Shown here: piece after piece, positions 42,022-50,462 of the stretch
Layout: each line of letters starts with the position of its first letter
How positions within the stretch are numbered: position 1 is the stretch's first letter
NCBI GenBank assembly: GCA_021816775.1
Contig: JAKAXA010000004.1
Location: 62,001-126,000 of the forward strand
Direction of reading: 5' to 3'
DNA: 64,000 nucleotides
Source: Pseudomonadota bacterium
GTDB taxonomy: Bacteria > Pseudomonadota > Gammaproteobacteria > Steroidobacterales > Steroidobacteraceae
Translations under genes and position numbers: made by a program
Notes under the pieces: generated by a model
The model's database searches: none
What the model was told of the DNA's origin: nothing
What the model saw: the letters and a program-made list of their open reading frames with translations, nothing else

Positions 42022-43158
42022 TCAGGCCGCCACGGCCGGCGCGAACGCCGCCTCGGAGGCCTCGGCCAGCAGCGGCAGGCGGATCTCGGCGACCCACCGC
42101 CCGCCGGCGCGCGGCGCGGCCTGGAACACCGCCCGCTCACCGAACTGGATCGCCAGCCGCTCGCGCACGTTCTTCAAGCCGATGCCCTCATGGCCGGCCG
42201 GCGCATCCTCTGCGATTGTGTTGCTCACGCGCAGCGTCAGCATCGGGCCGTCCACGATCGCCTCGACGCTGATCTCCACCGCATCGGGGTAGCTGGCGAG
42301 GCCGTGGACCACGGCGTTCTCGATCAGGGGCTGCAGGATCAGACTCGGCACCCAGGCGCTCGGGGAGCGCTCGGGCGCCGGCACGTGTACGGTCAGCCGG
42401 TCGGCGAAGCGCCGCTGCTGCAGCGTCAGGTACAGCCTTGCGAACTGCAGCTCCTCGGCGAGCCGCGAGAACTCGCGCTCCCCGGCGTGCAGCAGACGGC
42501 GCAGCAGGTCGGCCAGTTGCACGATCATGCTGCGCGCATCGGCCGGATCGCCGTCGATCTGTCCGTGGATGGTGTTGAGCAGATTGAACAGGGAGTGCGG
42601 CGAGAGCTGCATGCGCAGGGCCGCCAGATGCGCCGCCGTCAGCGCCCGCTCGAGCGCCGCGGAGCGGATCTGCGAGTCGCGCAGGCGCCGGTACACGTCA
42701 AATCCGCTCGCCAGCGCCAGACCGAACCCATAGGTCAGCAGGAAGCTCGTGGCGCTCGCGATCCAGATCTGCGTCAGCGGCGCCACCGGCAGGTGCGCAT
42801 GGCCGGGTGTATGGGTGATCACACTCACCACCTCGCGCACGCCGACCAGCACCGAATCCCCGAGCCACAGCGCCGGCTCGCCAAGCGCGGCGAATCCCAC
42901 CGCCAGCAGCATCTGCAGCGGCAGGCGGCGCCACAGCGGCTGCCAGCCCATGCGCAGGGACGTCCACACGCAGGTCAGCAGCACCGGATAAAGAAGCAGG
43001 TGCTGCAGCAGCCGCGCCTGCCACGGCGCAAACACGTGCCCGACGTGCATGGCCGTGAGGCTCGATTGCATCTGATTGGCATAGAGCACATCCGAGAGCG
43101 CCACGTAAATCCAGAACACCGTGACGATCAGCAGCAGCGGACGGAATCGCGCGTTCAT
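42022..43158 (-). CDS. LytS/YehU-type sensor histidine kinase
   Basis: A 378-residue kinase. Four to five hydrophobic segments fill the N-terminal half; a His_kinase (PF06580-type) motif follows, [20 protein letters not shown], with the phospho-accepting histidine, then an HATPase domain ([16 protein letters not shown] and [19 protein letters not shown]). Such kinases normally pair with a LytTR response regulator, but none is in the window; the neighbour downstream is an MFS transporter. Confidence 0.9.
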   Translation of the reverse strand: MNARFRPLLLIVTVFWIYVALSDVLYANQMQSSLTAMHVGHVFAPWQARLLQHLLLYPVLLTCVWTSLRMGWQPLWRRLPLQMLLAVGFAALGEPALWLGDSVLVGVREVVSVITHTPGHAHLPVAPLTQIWIASATSFLLTYGFGLALASGFDVYRRLRDSQIRSAALERALTAAHLAALRMQLSPHSLFNLLNTIHGQIDGDPADARSMIVQLADLLRRLLHAGEREFSRLAEELQFARLYLTLQQRRFADRLTVHVPAPERSPSAWVPSLILQPLIENAVVHGLASYPDAVEISVEAIVDGPMLTLRVSNTIAEDAPAGHEGIGLKNVRERLAIQFGERAVFQAAPRAGGRWVAEIRLPLLAEASEAAFAPAVAA

Positions 43159-43251
43159 ATGCCCAATGCTACCCCTTCAGCGGGCCGCAGGGTCACCCTG
43201 CCCCCGGGGTGGGCCATGACGGGGCGCGGACAGTTCGGTACAGTCGCGCTC

Positions 43252-43605
43252 ATGGAGATTTTCAAGGAATTCCGCATCGAGGCGGCCCATCGCCTGCCCC
43301 ACGTGCCCCCCGGGCACAAGTGCGCGCGCCTGCACGGGCACTCCTTCCGGATCGGTGTGCACGTCGAGGGACCGCTCGATCCGCTGCTTGGCTGGGTCTG
43401 CGATTTCGCGGCGCTGAAGAGCGCGTTCGCGCCGGTGCACGAGGCGCTCGATCACCGCTATCTCAACGAGATACCGGGCCTTGAGAACCCGACCAGCGAG
43501 CATCTGGCCGTGTGGGTGTGGGAGCGGCTCAAGCCCGCCCTGCCGCAGCTGAGCCGCATCACCGTGCGCGAAACCTGCACCAGCGGCTGCGAGTACCGCG
43601 GCTGA
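43252..43605 (+). CDS. queD: 6-carboxy-5,6,7,8-tetrahydropterin synthase
   Basis: A 117-residue T-fold enzyme of queuosine/7-deazaguanine synthesis. Zinc histidines are in IEAAHRLPH and RLHGHSF, the catalytic cysteine in GHKCARLHG, and conserved [19 protein letters not shown] and [15 protein letters not shown] follow, ending in the acidic [10 protein letters not shown]. Its size and motifs fit QueD rather than eukaryotic PTPS. ATG 43252 (MEIFKEF) is preferred over 43216. Other queuosine genes are not nearby. Confidence 0.93.
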   Translation: MEIFKEFRIEAAHRLPHVPPGHKCARLHGHSFRIGVHVEGPLDPLLGWVCDFAALKSAFAPVHEALDHRYLNEIPGLENPTSEHLAVWVWERLKPALPQLSRITVRETCTSGCEYRG

Positions 43606-43612
43606 GGCGTCG

Positions 43613-44194
43613 CTAACGGCACGCCCCGCCGAGCAACCCCGCCTTGAGCGCGCGTCCCGGGGGGTGCGCACCGAGCCAAATGCCGAGGAACGCGCGGGCA
43701 AAGTCTGCCCCTGCGATCGTGCCCTGCGGCACCCCGTTCAGCAGGTACTCGATGCCCTGCCCGGGCAGATGCACGAACGTCATGCTCTGCCCGGAGCCGA
43801 CGCCGTGCATCCAGCCGTTGAGCTGGGCGATGCGCGCACGCAGGACGGGCAGCTCCTGCGGGGCGCTCGCCTTGAATCCCTCGCGCCACGCGTCGCGCAG
43901 CTCCCCGGTGGTCACGTGCCAGAGGAAATGCAGCACGATCTCGCTCGGCTGATCGGCAGCGAGGATCGCCGCCGCGTCCGACGAGGGATGCGCCAGATAG
44001 AGCGCGCCGACGTAGACCTTGATCCGGAAGAAGGTGGCCTTGCGGATGCCGAGCCCGTTCAGGGTGAGCGTCTGACCGTGCACCGTCACGTGCTCGGGGA
44101 AAGAGACCCCGTCGCACTGCCGCGCGTGCGCCACTCCGCCCGCGGCCGCCAGGAGCACGACCAGCGCGAGACATCTCAGCCGGATACCCATCAT
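43613..44194 (-). CDS. chalcone isomerase-like exported protein
   Basis: A 193-residue protein with a signal peptide (LRCLALVVLLAAAGGVAHA) and a chalcone-isomerase-like fold: LTLNGLGIRKATFFRIKVYV, EIVLHFLWHVTTGELRDAWR and TFVHLPGQGIEYLLNGVPQG, ending LGIWLGAHPP. These bacterial periplasmic members lack the plant enzyme's role and probably bind fatty acids or other hydrophobic ligands. It converges on queD with 7 bases between stops. Confidence 0.87.
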   Translation of the reverse strand: MMGIRLRCLALVVLLAAAGGVAHARQCDGVSFPEHVTVHGQTLTLNGLGIRKATFFRIKVYVGALYLAHPSSDAAAILAADQPSEIVLHFLWHVTTGELRDAWREGFKASAPQELPVLRARIAQLNGWMHGVGSGQSMTFVHLPGQGIEYLLNGVPQGTIAGADFARAFLGIWLGAHPPGRALKAGLLGGACR

Positions 44195-44266
44195 ATGCCC
44201 CCTTGCGCCCGCAAACGCTAGAGGGGCGCCCTGGCACAGCCTAGCACGCGCGCAGCGCGCCGGCGC

Positions 44267-45895
44267 CTACAGGCGCAGCCCCGAGAGCATCGCGATGCGC
44301 ACCAGCACCAGGCCGGCGGCGATGACCAGATAGGCCCGCATCGATACCATGCCAAGCCGCGCCCACGGCGTCATGCGAGCCCGCCCGAGCGTGCCAAGCG
44401 GCGGCATCTGCCAGTTCTCGCGCACCCCCGGTGCGAACCGACGCGCCGGGGTGCGCACCGCGCGCACGAAGGGCAGCGCCGCTGCGGCGAGCGCCGCGAT
44501 CGCCCCGCCGATGAGCACCTGGAGCATCAGATGCGCGCCAAGGCCCGGGAAGAGCACCGCGGCGGTCAGGATCACCGACAGGAGCAGCAGCGCGCCGATC
44601 ACCAGCGCGGTGAACAGGTTCAGCCACGGACCGTTCACCCAGGGCCCGAGCACCTCCTCGTCATTGCACAGCAGCAGCAGGAACACCGTGGCGCTCGGCA
44701 GCAGCACCCCGGCGAGAGTCTGCACCGCATTGGTGAGCAGGCCGAGCGGCGTGCCGGGGGTCAGCACGAGAACCGCCGACAAGCCGATGAGCCCGGCATA
44801 GATCAGGTAGAAGGGCTTGGACTCCTTCGGCCGCTGATGCAGCGAGTGCCCGAGAGAGAGCACGTCGCCGACCGCATAGGCCGTCGAGAGCGACACGGCC
44901 ATCGCGCCGATCACGCTCGCATCGATCAGCGCCACCGCGAAGCAGGCGCCGGCGGCGCGCCCGACATAGTGGCCGATCGCGCTCGCCACCGCGCCGGCGT
45001 CCCGGAAAGCGCCGAACTGCGCGCGGCCGGCGAAGGTCGCGGCGGTGAAACTGATCATGGCCACCGCCCCGATGAGCACGAGCGCGATGCCGATGCACAG
45101 GTCGAGCCGCTCGTAGGAGAGGAAGCGCGGCGTGATGCGCTTGTCGATCACGTAGCTCTGCTGGAAGAACAGCTGCCACGGCGCGACCGTCGTGCCCACG
45201 ATCGCGATGATGAGCAGCATGATGCTGCCGAGGCGCCCCGGCGGCAGGTGCGGCACGATGAGGTCGTGCGCCACCTGGGCGAGCGGCGGGTGCACCCAGA
45301 CGAACACCGGGATCAGCAGCAGACTGCCGAACACGAGGGCCATCGAGAAGCGCTCGAAGCGGCGGAAGTCCCCGGTGCCGGCGGCGGCGATGATGAGCGC
45401 GGCGGCGGCGAGCACCCCGAGCGGGCGCGACACGCCGAGGTACCCGAGCGCCAGACTGATGCCGATGAACTCCGTGACAATCGTCAGGGCATTGAGCAGG
45501 AACAGGTCGATGACGCTGAAGGCGCCCCAGAAGCGCCCGTAGCGCTTGAGGATCAGCCGCGCGTGCCCGGTGCGCGTGACGGCGCCGAGCCGCAGCACCA
45601 TCTCCTGGTTGACGTAGAGCACCGGCACCAGCAGCAGCAGCGTCCACAGCAGCGCCGTGCCGTAGTTCTGGCCGGCCTGGGCATAAGTGCCGAAGGCACC
45701 CGCATCGTTGTCGCCCACCATGACGATGAGTCCGGGTCCGAGGATGGCGAGCAGCGTACGCAGCCGCGCCGGCCAATCGTGGCGCGGCCCGGTGTCGTAA
45801 CGGGCGATCGTGCCGAAGGCGCCGCGAATGTCGCCCACATGCGCATCGGAGAGCAGCGCCTCGGCTGGCGCGGCGTCAGTCTCGGAGAAGGACAT
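44267..45895 (-). CDS. NRAMP-superfamily metal transporter with non-canonical metal site
   Basis: A 542-residue protein with eleven or more membrane helices and NRAMP architecture (ILGPGLIVMVGDNDAGAFG, a TEFIGISLALGYLGVS helix, ALIDASVIGAMAVSLSTAYA). The canonical metal ligands DPGN in helix 1 and MPH in helix 6 are replaced: helix 1 reads GDND (61-64) and helix 6 APWQ (238-241). Such deviations occur in NRAMP-related magnesium transporters and other uncharacterised branches, so manganese or iron specificity should not be assumed. A long hairpin-rich leader and a strong promoter precede it. Confidence 0.85.
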   Translation of the reverse strand: MSFSETDAAPAEALLSDAHVGDIRGAFGTIARYDTGPRHDWPARLRTLLAILGPGLIVMVGDNDAGAFGTYAQAGQNYGTALLWTLLLLVPVLYVNQEMVLRLGAVTRTGHARLILKRYGRFWGAFSVIDLFLLNALTIVTEFIGISLALGYLGVSRPLGVLAAAALIIAAAGTGDFRRFERFSMALVFGSLLLIPVFVWVHPPLAQVAHDLIVPHLPPGRLGSIMLLIIAIVGTTVAPWQLFFQQSYVIDKRITPRFLSYERLDLCIGIALVLIGAVAMISFTAATFAGRAQFGAFRDAGAVASAIGHYVGRAAGACFAVALIDASVIGAMAVSLSTAYAVGDVLSLGHSLHQRPKESKPFYLIYAGLIGLSAVLVLTPGTPLGLLTNAVQTLAGVLLPSATVFLLLLCNDEEVLGPWVNGPWLNLFTALVIGALLLLSVILTAAVLFPGLGAHLMLQVLIGGAIAALAAAALPFVRAVRTPARRFAPGVRENWQMPPLGTLGRARMTPWARLGMVSMRAYLVIAAGLVLVRIAMLSGLRL

Positions 45896-45972
45896 CAGTC
45901 GTTCCTCGCATCACGTTGACCGGCGGGCCACTGTGTGGCGCCGCCTGCTCGAGTACGCTTCTGGAGGATGCG

Positions 45973-46101
45973 GCCGACCGGTCGGTCGGCGCGCGGCAGG
46001 TCTGCCGCGCAGTGCGCACCGTCCCGCTGCTGATCGCGGGACGGTCGCGGGTGAGATCCGGAGAACCCGGGCCCGGGAGACGTTCCGCCGATCAGTCGGC
46101 G
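45973..46101 (-). promoter_or_regulatory. structured 5' leader of the NRAMP-like gene, five stacked hairpins
   Basis: In transcript order: a 6-bp stem with 4-base loop (46086-46101), a 12-base CCCGGG palindrome (46066-46077), a 9-bp stem with 10-base loop (46018-46045), a 9-bp inverted repeat with 2-base spacer (45991-46010) and a 7-bp stem with 4-base loop (45973-45990). The start codon follows 78 bases later. Density and perfection of the stems, upstream of a metal transporter, suggest a riboswitch or attenuator. It does not match the yybP-ykoY or M-box consensus as I know them. Confidence 0.55.
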
Positions 46102-46159
46102 ATGAAGCGGCTACTAGGGCTGGGGTCCATAGAGTTACCGGGTAGTTGCGTTGGCGCGC

Positions 46160-46187
46160 ATCTTATGCATGTGGACGCGCATGTCAA
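46160..46187 (-). promoter_or_regulatory. sigma70-type promoter of the NRAMP-like gene
   Basis: On the minus strand a perfect -35 TTGACA (46182-46187) and a -10 TAAGAT (46160-46165) are separated by 16 bases. Transcription would start near 46153, giving an untranslated leader of about 258 nt before the NRAMP-like ATG and placing all five hairpins within it. Confidence 0.65.
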
Positions 46188-46248
46188 GCGCTCCGAGGAG
46201 AGAGCGCACTGTTGGATGACGGTGGCGGCGCCGCGCACGCGCTTCGAG

Positions 46249-47619
46249 TCAGCCGGCGGCGGCCTGAAGCGGCGCGCCGGCCACTGCCGCGGCCTTCTCG
46301 GGATCGTAGAGATTGGAGTCGACCTTCAGATATGCGACGCCGTCCTCGGCCACCACCACTGCATCGGCCACGCCCGGCACCGCGCGCAGCGCCGCCGCCA
46401 GGCTCGCCGCATCGGGTGCTCCGGCCCCGAGGCGCACCACGCGCGAGGCGAAATAGCTCGGCGCGCGCATCGTCGCGGCGAGCACCAGCCACACCAGCGC
46501 GAGCGCGCCGGCGAATTCGAACACCGTGGCGGTGCCCCCGTGCTCGTGGAACCAGCCGCCGGCCACCCCGCCGACGAAGATCCCGAGAAACTGCGAGCTC
46601 GAGTACACGCCCGTGGCCGTGCCCGTGGCGCCCGGCGGGGCGGTCTTGGTCACCAGCGAGGGCAGGCTCGCCTCCATGATATTGAAAGCGACAAAGAACA
46701 GCGTGAGCGCCGCGAGCAGCGCGAGCTTGTGGCCGCTGTCGAAGGCGAGCATGAACTGACTCACCGCGAGCGCCGCGACGGCCGCGACGAGCACGCCCTT
46801 CATGCGCCGCCGGCGCTCCCCGATGATGATCGCCGGGAGCATCACCGCCACCGAAATCAGCAGGATCGGCAGGTACACCATCCACTCGCGGCTGCTCGTC
46901 ACGCCGAGCGTCGCGGCAAACAGCCCCGGCACCACGAGGAAGCTCGCGGTGAGCATGGCGTGCAGCGCAAAGATGCCGAAGTCGAGGCGCAGCAGCTCGC
47001 CGTTTCGCACGGCGGCGCCGATGAGCGCGGCAACGGGTTCCGCCTCCCGGTGCACGCGCAGTCGCCGCGGCGCAGGCACCACGAACAGCGTGATCGCGAT
47101 ACCGACCACGGCGAGCACGCTCATCAGCCAGAAAATACCCGACACGCCGATCCAGGCGGCCACCAGCGGACCGGTGACGATGGCCACCAGGAACGACAGG
47201 CCGATGGTCATGCCGACGAGCGCCATGGCCTTGGTGCGATTCTCCTCGGCGGTCAGATCCGCCACCAGCGCGAGAATCACCGCGCCGACCGCCCCTGCCC
47301 CCTGCAGCGCGCGCCCGCCGATCATCCCTGCAATCGAGTGCGCGCTCGCTCCCCAGACGCTGCCGAGCCCGAACAGAATCAGCCCCCCGACCACCATGGG
47401 CTTGCGGCCGAGCCGGTCGGAGAGCAGCCCGAAGGGCATCTGCAGCAGCCCCTGGGTGAGCCCGTAGATCCCGAGCGCCAGCCCGATGGTGTACGGCGTC
47501 GCGCCGGTGAGCCGGCGCGCGAAGACCGCGAACACCGGATAGATCATGAACAGGCCCAGCATGCGGACCGAGAACACGGCGGCGAGGGACGTGGCGGCAC
47601 GCAGTTCGTGCTTGGGCAT
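46249..47619 (-). CDS. yajR: MFS transporter with C-terminal YAM domain (YajR type)
   Basis: A 456-residue protein, close to E. coli YajR (454). Twelve membrane helices carry the MFS motif A (FGLLSDRLGRKPMVVGG), the long GRALQGAGAVGAVILALVAD helix and VYSSSQFLGIFVGGVAGGWF. After the last helix lies a small ferredoxin-like domain (SLAAALRAVPGVADAVVVAE, then AYLKVDSNLYD), the YAM domain that distinguishes YajR. Substrate unknown. The start at 47619 (MPKHELRAA) removes a 48-residue extension unlikely to be translated. Confidence 0.9.
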   Translation of the reverse strand: MPKHELRAATSLAAVFSVRMLGLFMIYPVFAVFARRLTGATPYTIGLALGIYGLTQGLLQMPFGLLSDRLGRKPMVVGGLILFGLGSVWGASAHSIAGMIGGRALQGAGAVGAVILALVADLTAEENRTKAMALVGMTIGLSFLVAIVTGPLVAAWIGVSGIFWLMSVLAVVGIAITLFVVPAPRRLRVHREAEPVAALIGAAVRNGELLRLDFGIFALHAMLTASFLVVPGLFAATLGVTSSREWMVYLPILLISVAVMLPAIIIGERRRRMKGVLVAAVAALAVSQFMLAFDSGHKLALLAALTLFFVAFNIMEASLPSLVTKTAPPGATGTATGVYSSSQFLGIFVGGVAGGWFHEHGGTATVFEFAGALALVWLVLAATMRAPSYFASRVVRLGAGAPDAASLAAALRAVPGVADAVVVAEDGVAYLKVDSNLYDPEKAAAVAGAPLQAAAG

Positions 47620-47793
47620 CAGGACGCTGAGCTCCGGTGGTGCGCTGGGGCGGAATATTTTGAGCTTACTTCCAATGAACCGCGCGCGCCACCGGCCGGC
47701 GCGGCGCGCTCGGACGCGTGCATTTGAACAGACGAGGTGACGTCCATAGACTCGGCACCCCACGGTGTCTCAACACCCCCCGCGAGGTCACGC

Positions 47794-48147
47794 ATGCACG
47801 GTTCGCTGTTTCGCTTCTACGTGCACGAGGATCATCGCCACCAGGGCAGGCTCGTGTGGGAATGGCTGCTCGAGCAGGGCAATCGTCTCGGCATCCGCGG
47901 CGGCTCGGCGTTCAAGGCCATGGCCGGCTTCGGCCGTCACCTCATGCTGCACGAGGCGCGCTTCGTCGAGCCCGCCGGCTCACTCGCCATCGAGGTGGAA
48001 TTCATCGCCACGCCCGATGAGGCGCAGAAGCTGCTCGATGTGCTGCACGGGCAGAAGGTGCGGCTGTTCTACGCCTACACGCCGGCGCGCTTCGGCCTGA
48101 TCAATCCCGACTCGCGCGACCCGCCAGCGGGCGCGGCAGAGCCCTGA
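47794..48147 (+). CDS. DUF190 protein
   Basis: A 117-residue soluble protein of the DUF190 (PII-like ferredoxin-fold) family: FRFYVHEDHRHQGRLVWEWL, GNRLGIRGGSAFKAMAGFGR, and IEVEFIATPDEAQKLLDVLH. Family members often accompany fluoride channel (CrcB) or other transporters and may sense nucleotides; here there is no crcB neighbour. ATG 47794 has GAGG 6 bases upstream. It converges on the first M61 peptidase gene, with a hairpin between them. Confidence 0.83.
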   Translation: MHGSLFRFYVHEDHRHQGRLVWEWLLEQGNRLGIRGGSAFKAMAGFGRHLMLHEARFVEPAGSLAIEVEFIATPDEAQKLLDVLHGQKVRLFYAYTPARFGLINPDSRDPPAGAAEP

Positions 48148-48187
48148 CCCGGCGGGCGCACAGGCGCGCGGACGGGCCGCGCCAGAG

Positions 48188-48223
48188 TGCGCGGCCCGGA
48201 CCCGCAAGGGCCCGGGCCGCGCA
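48188..48223. terminator. bidirectional terminator hairpin between the DUF190 and M61 genes
   Basis: A 12-bp perfect inverted repeat (tgcgcggcccgg / ccgggccgcgca) encloses a 12-base centre in the 91-base gap between convergent stops. Its twin downstream of the second M61 gene is at 50417-50444. No strong U-tract. Confidence 0.6.
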
Positions 48224-48238
48224 CGGCGCAGAGCGCGC

Positions 48239-50152
48239 TCAGTGCTTGGCGTGCGGTGCCATGATCTTCGCCAGCATGTTCACCGTGCCCGGGATCCGCA
48301 CCAGGTGCGGATAGCGCGGGCCACCGAAGTAGCTGACTTCGAGGGTCTGGAACCAGCCGTCCTTCGAAACGATGAAAGTCGTGGGCGCGTGAGTGTGCTC
48401 GGCCTGCACCATCACGTACTTCAGCACCGAGGGGCTGTAGCTCTGACCGTCCACCGACTCGATCTTCATCCCCGGGGCCATGCCGGCGTTCCACGCCGGC
48501 GAGCCCTCGCGCACATCGAGCAGCGCACGGTTCCTGCCAATGTTGAAGCCGTAGCTCAGCCATTGGTAATTCATGTGCATCATCTGCTCGCGCGCCTGGA
48601 TGAAGGGATTGGGCTTGGCGGTGTACACCAGGCGCCAGCCCGAGCGCTTCAGCTCACCGCTCGGCGGCAGCTTGGCGACCTCGTACACGTGCCGCTGGAA
48701 GAACCCGTGCCAGTTGTACGGCACCACCTCGTTGAGCAGATGCTCGATGTCCGCCCGCGTGTAGGTCTTGGTGATGGGGCCGGTGAATTTCGGCTCCGAG
48801 TACAGGTGCAGGAAGGTATCGAGCGACTTCTTGCCGTGGGTTTTCTCGCGGATGATGGAGTCGACATCGAGCCACAGCAGCTCGCCCTCGGTGTAGAAGT
48901 CACCGGCCGTGCGGCGGATCGAAGGGTATTCGCCCCGGGCCTCGTACAGGAACGGCGCCGCGGTGGTGAGGTCGATCAGCGGCTCGGTATCGCGCCCCGG
49001 CTCGGTCTTCATCTGCGTGTAGATCGCCGCCAGGTACTGCGGATACTCGCTCGGCTTGCGGATGCCCGCGCGGAAGGAGAGCAGGTCGCCGAGGTACTGG
49101 TTCATCCCCTCGTACACCCACAGCAGGTCGGTGCGCTGGGGGATCTGGTAGTTGTCCGTGGTGAGGTCCCACGGCCGGCGGTACTTGCCGTTCCAGGAGT
49201 GCGAGAACTCGTGCGTGAGCAGGTCGCCGGCGATCAGCTGCCACTTCGGATTGACCATGAAGCTCGCCGGCGCACGGTCATCGCTCGACTGATGATGCTC
49301 GATGCCCTGGAAGCCGACCTTGTTCGAGAGCACGAGCAGCGAGTGGTAGTTGTACCAGTGCCGCGAGCCGTAGAGCGCGAGCGCCTCCGGGGTCATGTTC
49401 TTGTAGGCGCCCAGGATCTTGGCCGGCACGTCGAGGTCCTGCGGCGCATCGGCGAACATGTCGAGCCACTGATGCGCAGTGCCCTCGTGCCACAGCAGCA
49501 CCTGCTTGTAATAACGGCCCATGTCGAGCGGCGAGTCCACCACATAAGTGAGCGGCTCTTCGGCGAAGTCCACGCGCCCGCCCGCGTGGCTCGTCGTGGT
49601 CAGCGCCGTGCCGTATCCCCAGCCCGGCGGCAGGATGAGGCTCACTTTGAGGTAGTAGTTGTGGTAGTTGATGTCGTTTTGATAGAAGAGCACGCGGTTC
49701 CAGTTCACCACCGCGAGATTGGGGGTCGACATCACGTCGGGCGAGTTCAGCAGCACTGTGAATCGCACCGTGATCGCGGTGGCGCCCTGCGGCACATCGA
49801 CGTGGAACGCGTACAGGTCCACTTTGTCACGCCGCCAGGTGAGCGGATGGCCATTGGCGCTCACCTTCAGCTGCGAGATATCGGCCAGCGGCCCGGTCGG
49901 GCCGTGCTCGCCGGGAATCCACTCAGGGTAAACGAACGTAAAGGGTCCGGGCTCGACCGGGATGCTCATCGTCGATGTCATGAACCCGCGCCCGGCGGTG
50001 CGGGCATCCAACACGAGCGTCTCGGGATTGGCTTTGGTGGCGAGCGGCACTGCGTTGGCGTTGGGCTCAGGAATCAGGCCGGCGGCGCTCGCCGCCGCAC
50101 ACAGCCCGAGCGAGGCGACCGCCAGCATCGAGCAGATGGACTTGGACTTCAC
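48239..50152 (-). CDS. M61-family metallopeptidase, paralogue 1
   Basis: A 637-residue exported peptidase of the glycyl-aminopeptidase (M61) family. It has a signal peptide (KSICSMLAVASLGLCAAASA), an N-terminal beta domain, the zinc-binding HEFSH (around residue 320) in DLLTHEFSHSWNGKYRRP with the downstream glutamate in LLWVYEGMNQYLG, then a PDZ-like C-terminal region (NRALLDVREGSPAWNAGMAP). It probably cleaves glycine- or alanine-terminal peptides in the periplasm. GTG 50152 has AAGGGGG 5 bases upstream. A near-duplicate lies immediately upstream on the same strand (50463-52382). Confidence 0.9.
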   Translation of the reverse strand: MKSKSICSMLAVASLGLCAAASAAGLIPEPNANAVPLATKANPETLVLDARTAGRGFMTSTMSIPVEPGPFTFVYPEWIPGEHGPTGPLADISQLKVSANGHPLTWRRDKVDLYAFHVDVPQGATAITVRFTVLLNSPDVMSTPNLAVVNWNRVLFYQNDINYHNYYLKVSLILPPGWGYGTALTTTSHAGGRVDFAEEPLTYVVDSPLDMGRYYKQVLLWHEGTAHQWLDMFADAPQDLDVPAKILGAYKNMTPEALALYGSRHWYNYHSLLVLSNKVGFQGIEHHQSSDDRAPASFMVNPKWQLIAGDLLTHEFSHSWNGKYRRPWDLTTDNYQIPQRTDLLWVYEGMNQYLGDLLSFRAGIRKPSEYPQYLAAIYTQMKTEPGRDTEPLIDLTTAAPFLYEARGEYPSIRRTAGDFYTEGELLWLDVDSIIREKTHGKKSLDTFLHLYSEPKFTGPITKTYTRADIEHLLNEVVPYNWHGFFQRHVYEVAKLPPSGELKRSGWRLVYTAKPNPFIQAREQMMHMNYQWLSYGFNIGRNRALLDVREGSPAWNAGMAPGMKIESVDGQSYSPSVLKYVMVQAEHTHAPTTFIVSKDGWFQTLEVSYFGGPRYPHLVRIPGTVNMLAKIMAPHAKH

Positions 50153-50416
50153 GATAACCCCCTTTCCATTGTGGCTCACCGCCGGTTGCTTCCGGCTGTG
50201 AATTTGGAAGCTTACGTCCAACGGCTCGCACGCGCCAGCCGGAGGCAGTCAGGCGAGATGTCAACAGGTGAGAGTTGCGCCGAGCGCGCGGCGCGGCCGC
50301 GCGGCGCCGACAGGCCGAGGCGCTGCGGCGAGGACAGTCGGGGCTCGGCCGTTTTGCCGCGGGGCGCGGCGGATCTCCGAAGGGAACGATCGGCGCTTGC
50401 GGGCCGTGCAAATGCG

Positions 50417-50444
50417 ACGGCCCGGACCTCTCGGTCCGGGCCGT
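50417..50444 (-). terminator. terminator hairpin after the second M61 gene
   Basis: A 12-bp perfect stem (acggcccggacc / ggtccgggccgt) with a 4-base loop lies 19 bases downstream of the paralogue 2 stop. The stem sequence is related to that after paralogue 1, indicating the duplicated unit included its terminator. Confidence 0.65.
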
Positions 50445-50462
50445 GCGCTACGCCAAGCGCGC

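Noticed and set aside
45896-46187. A yybP-ykoY manganese riboswitch upstream of the NRAMP-like gene
   Set aside because: Only the short AGTAGCCG stretch resembles the consensus; the second conserved loop ending in GAGACC/AAGACC is not seen and the hairpin layout differs. Kept as an unassigned leader.
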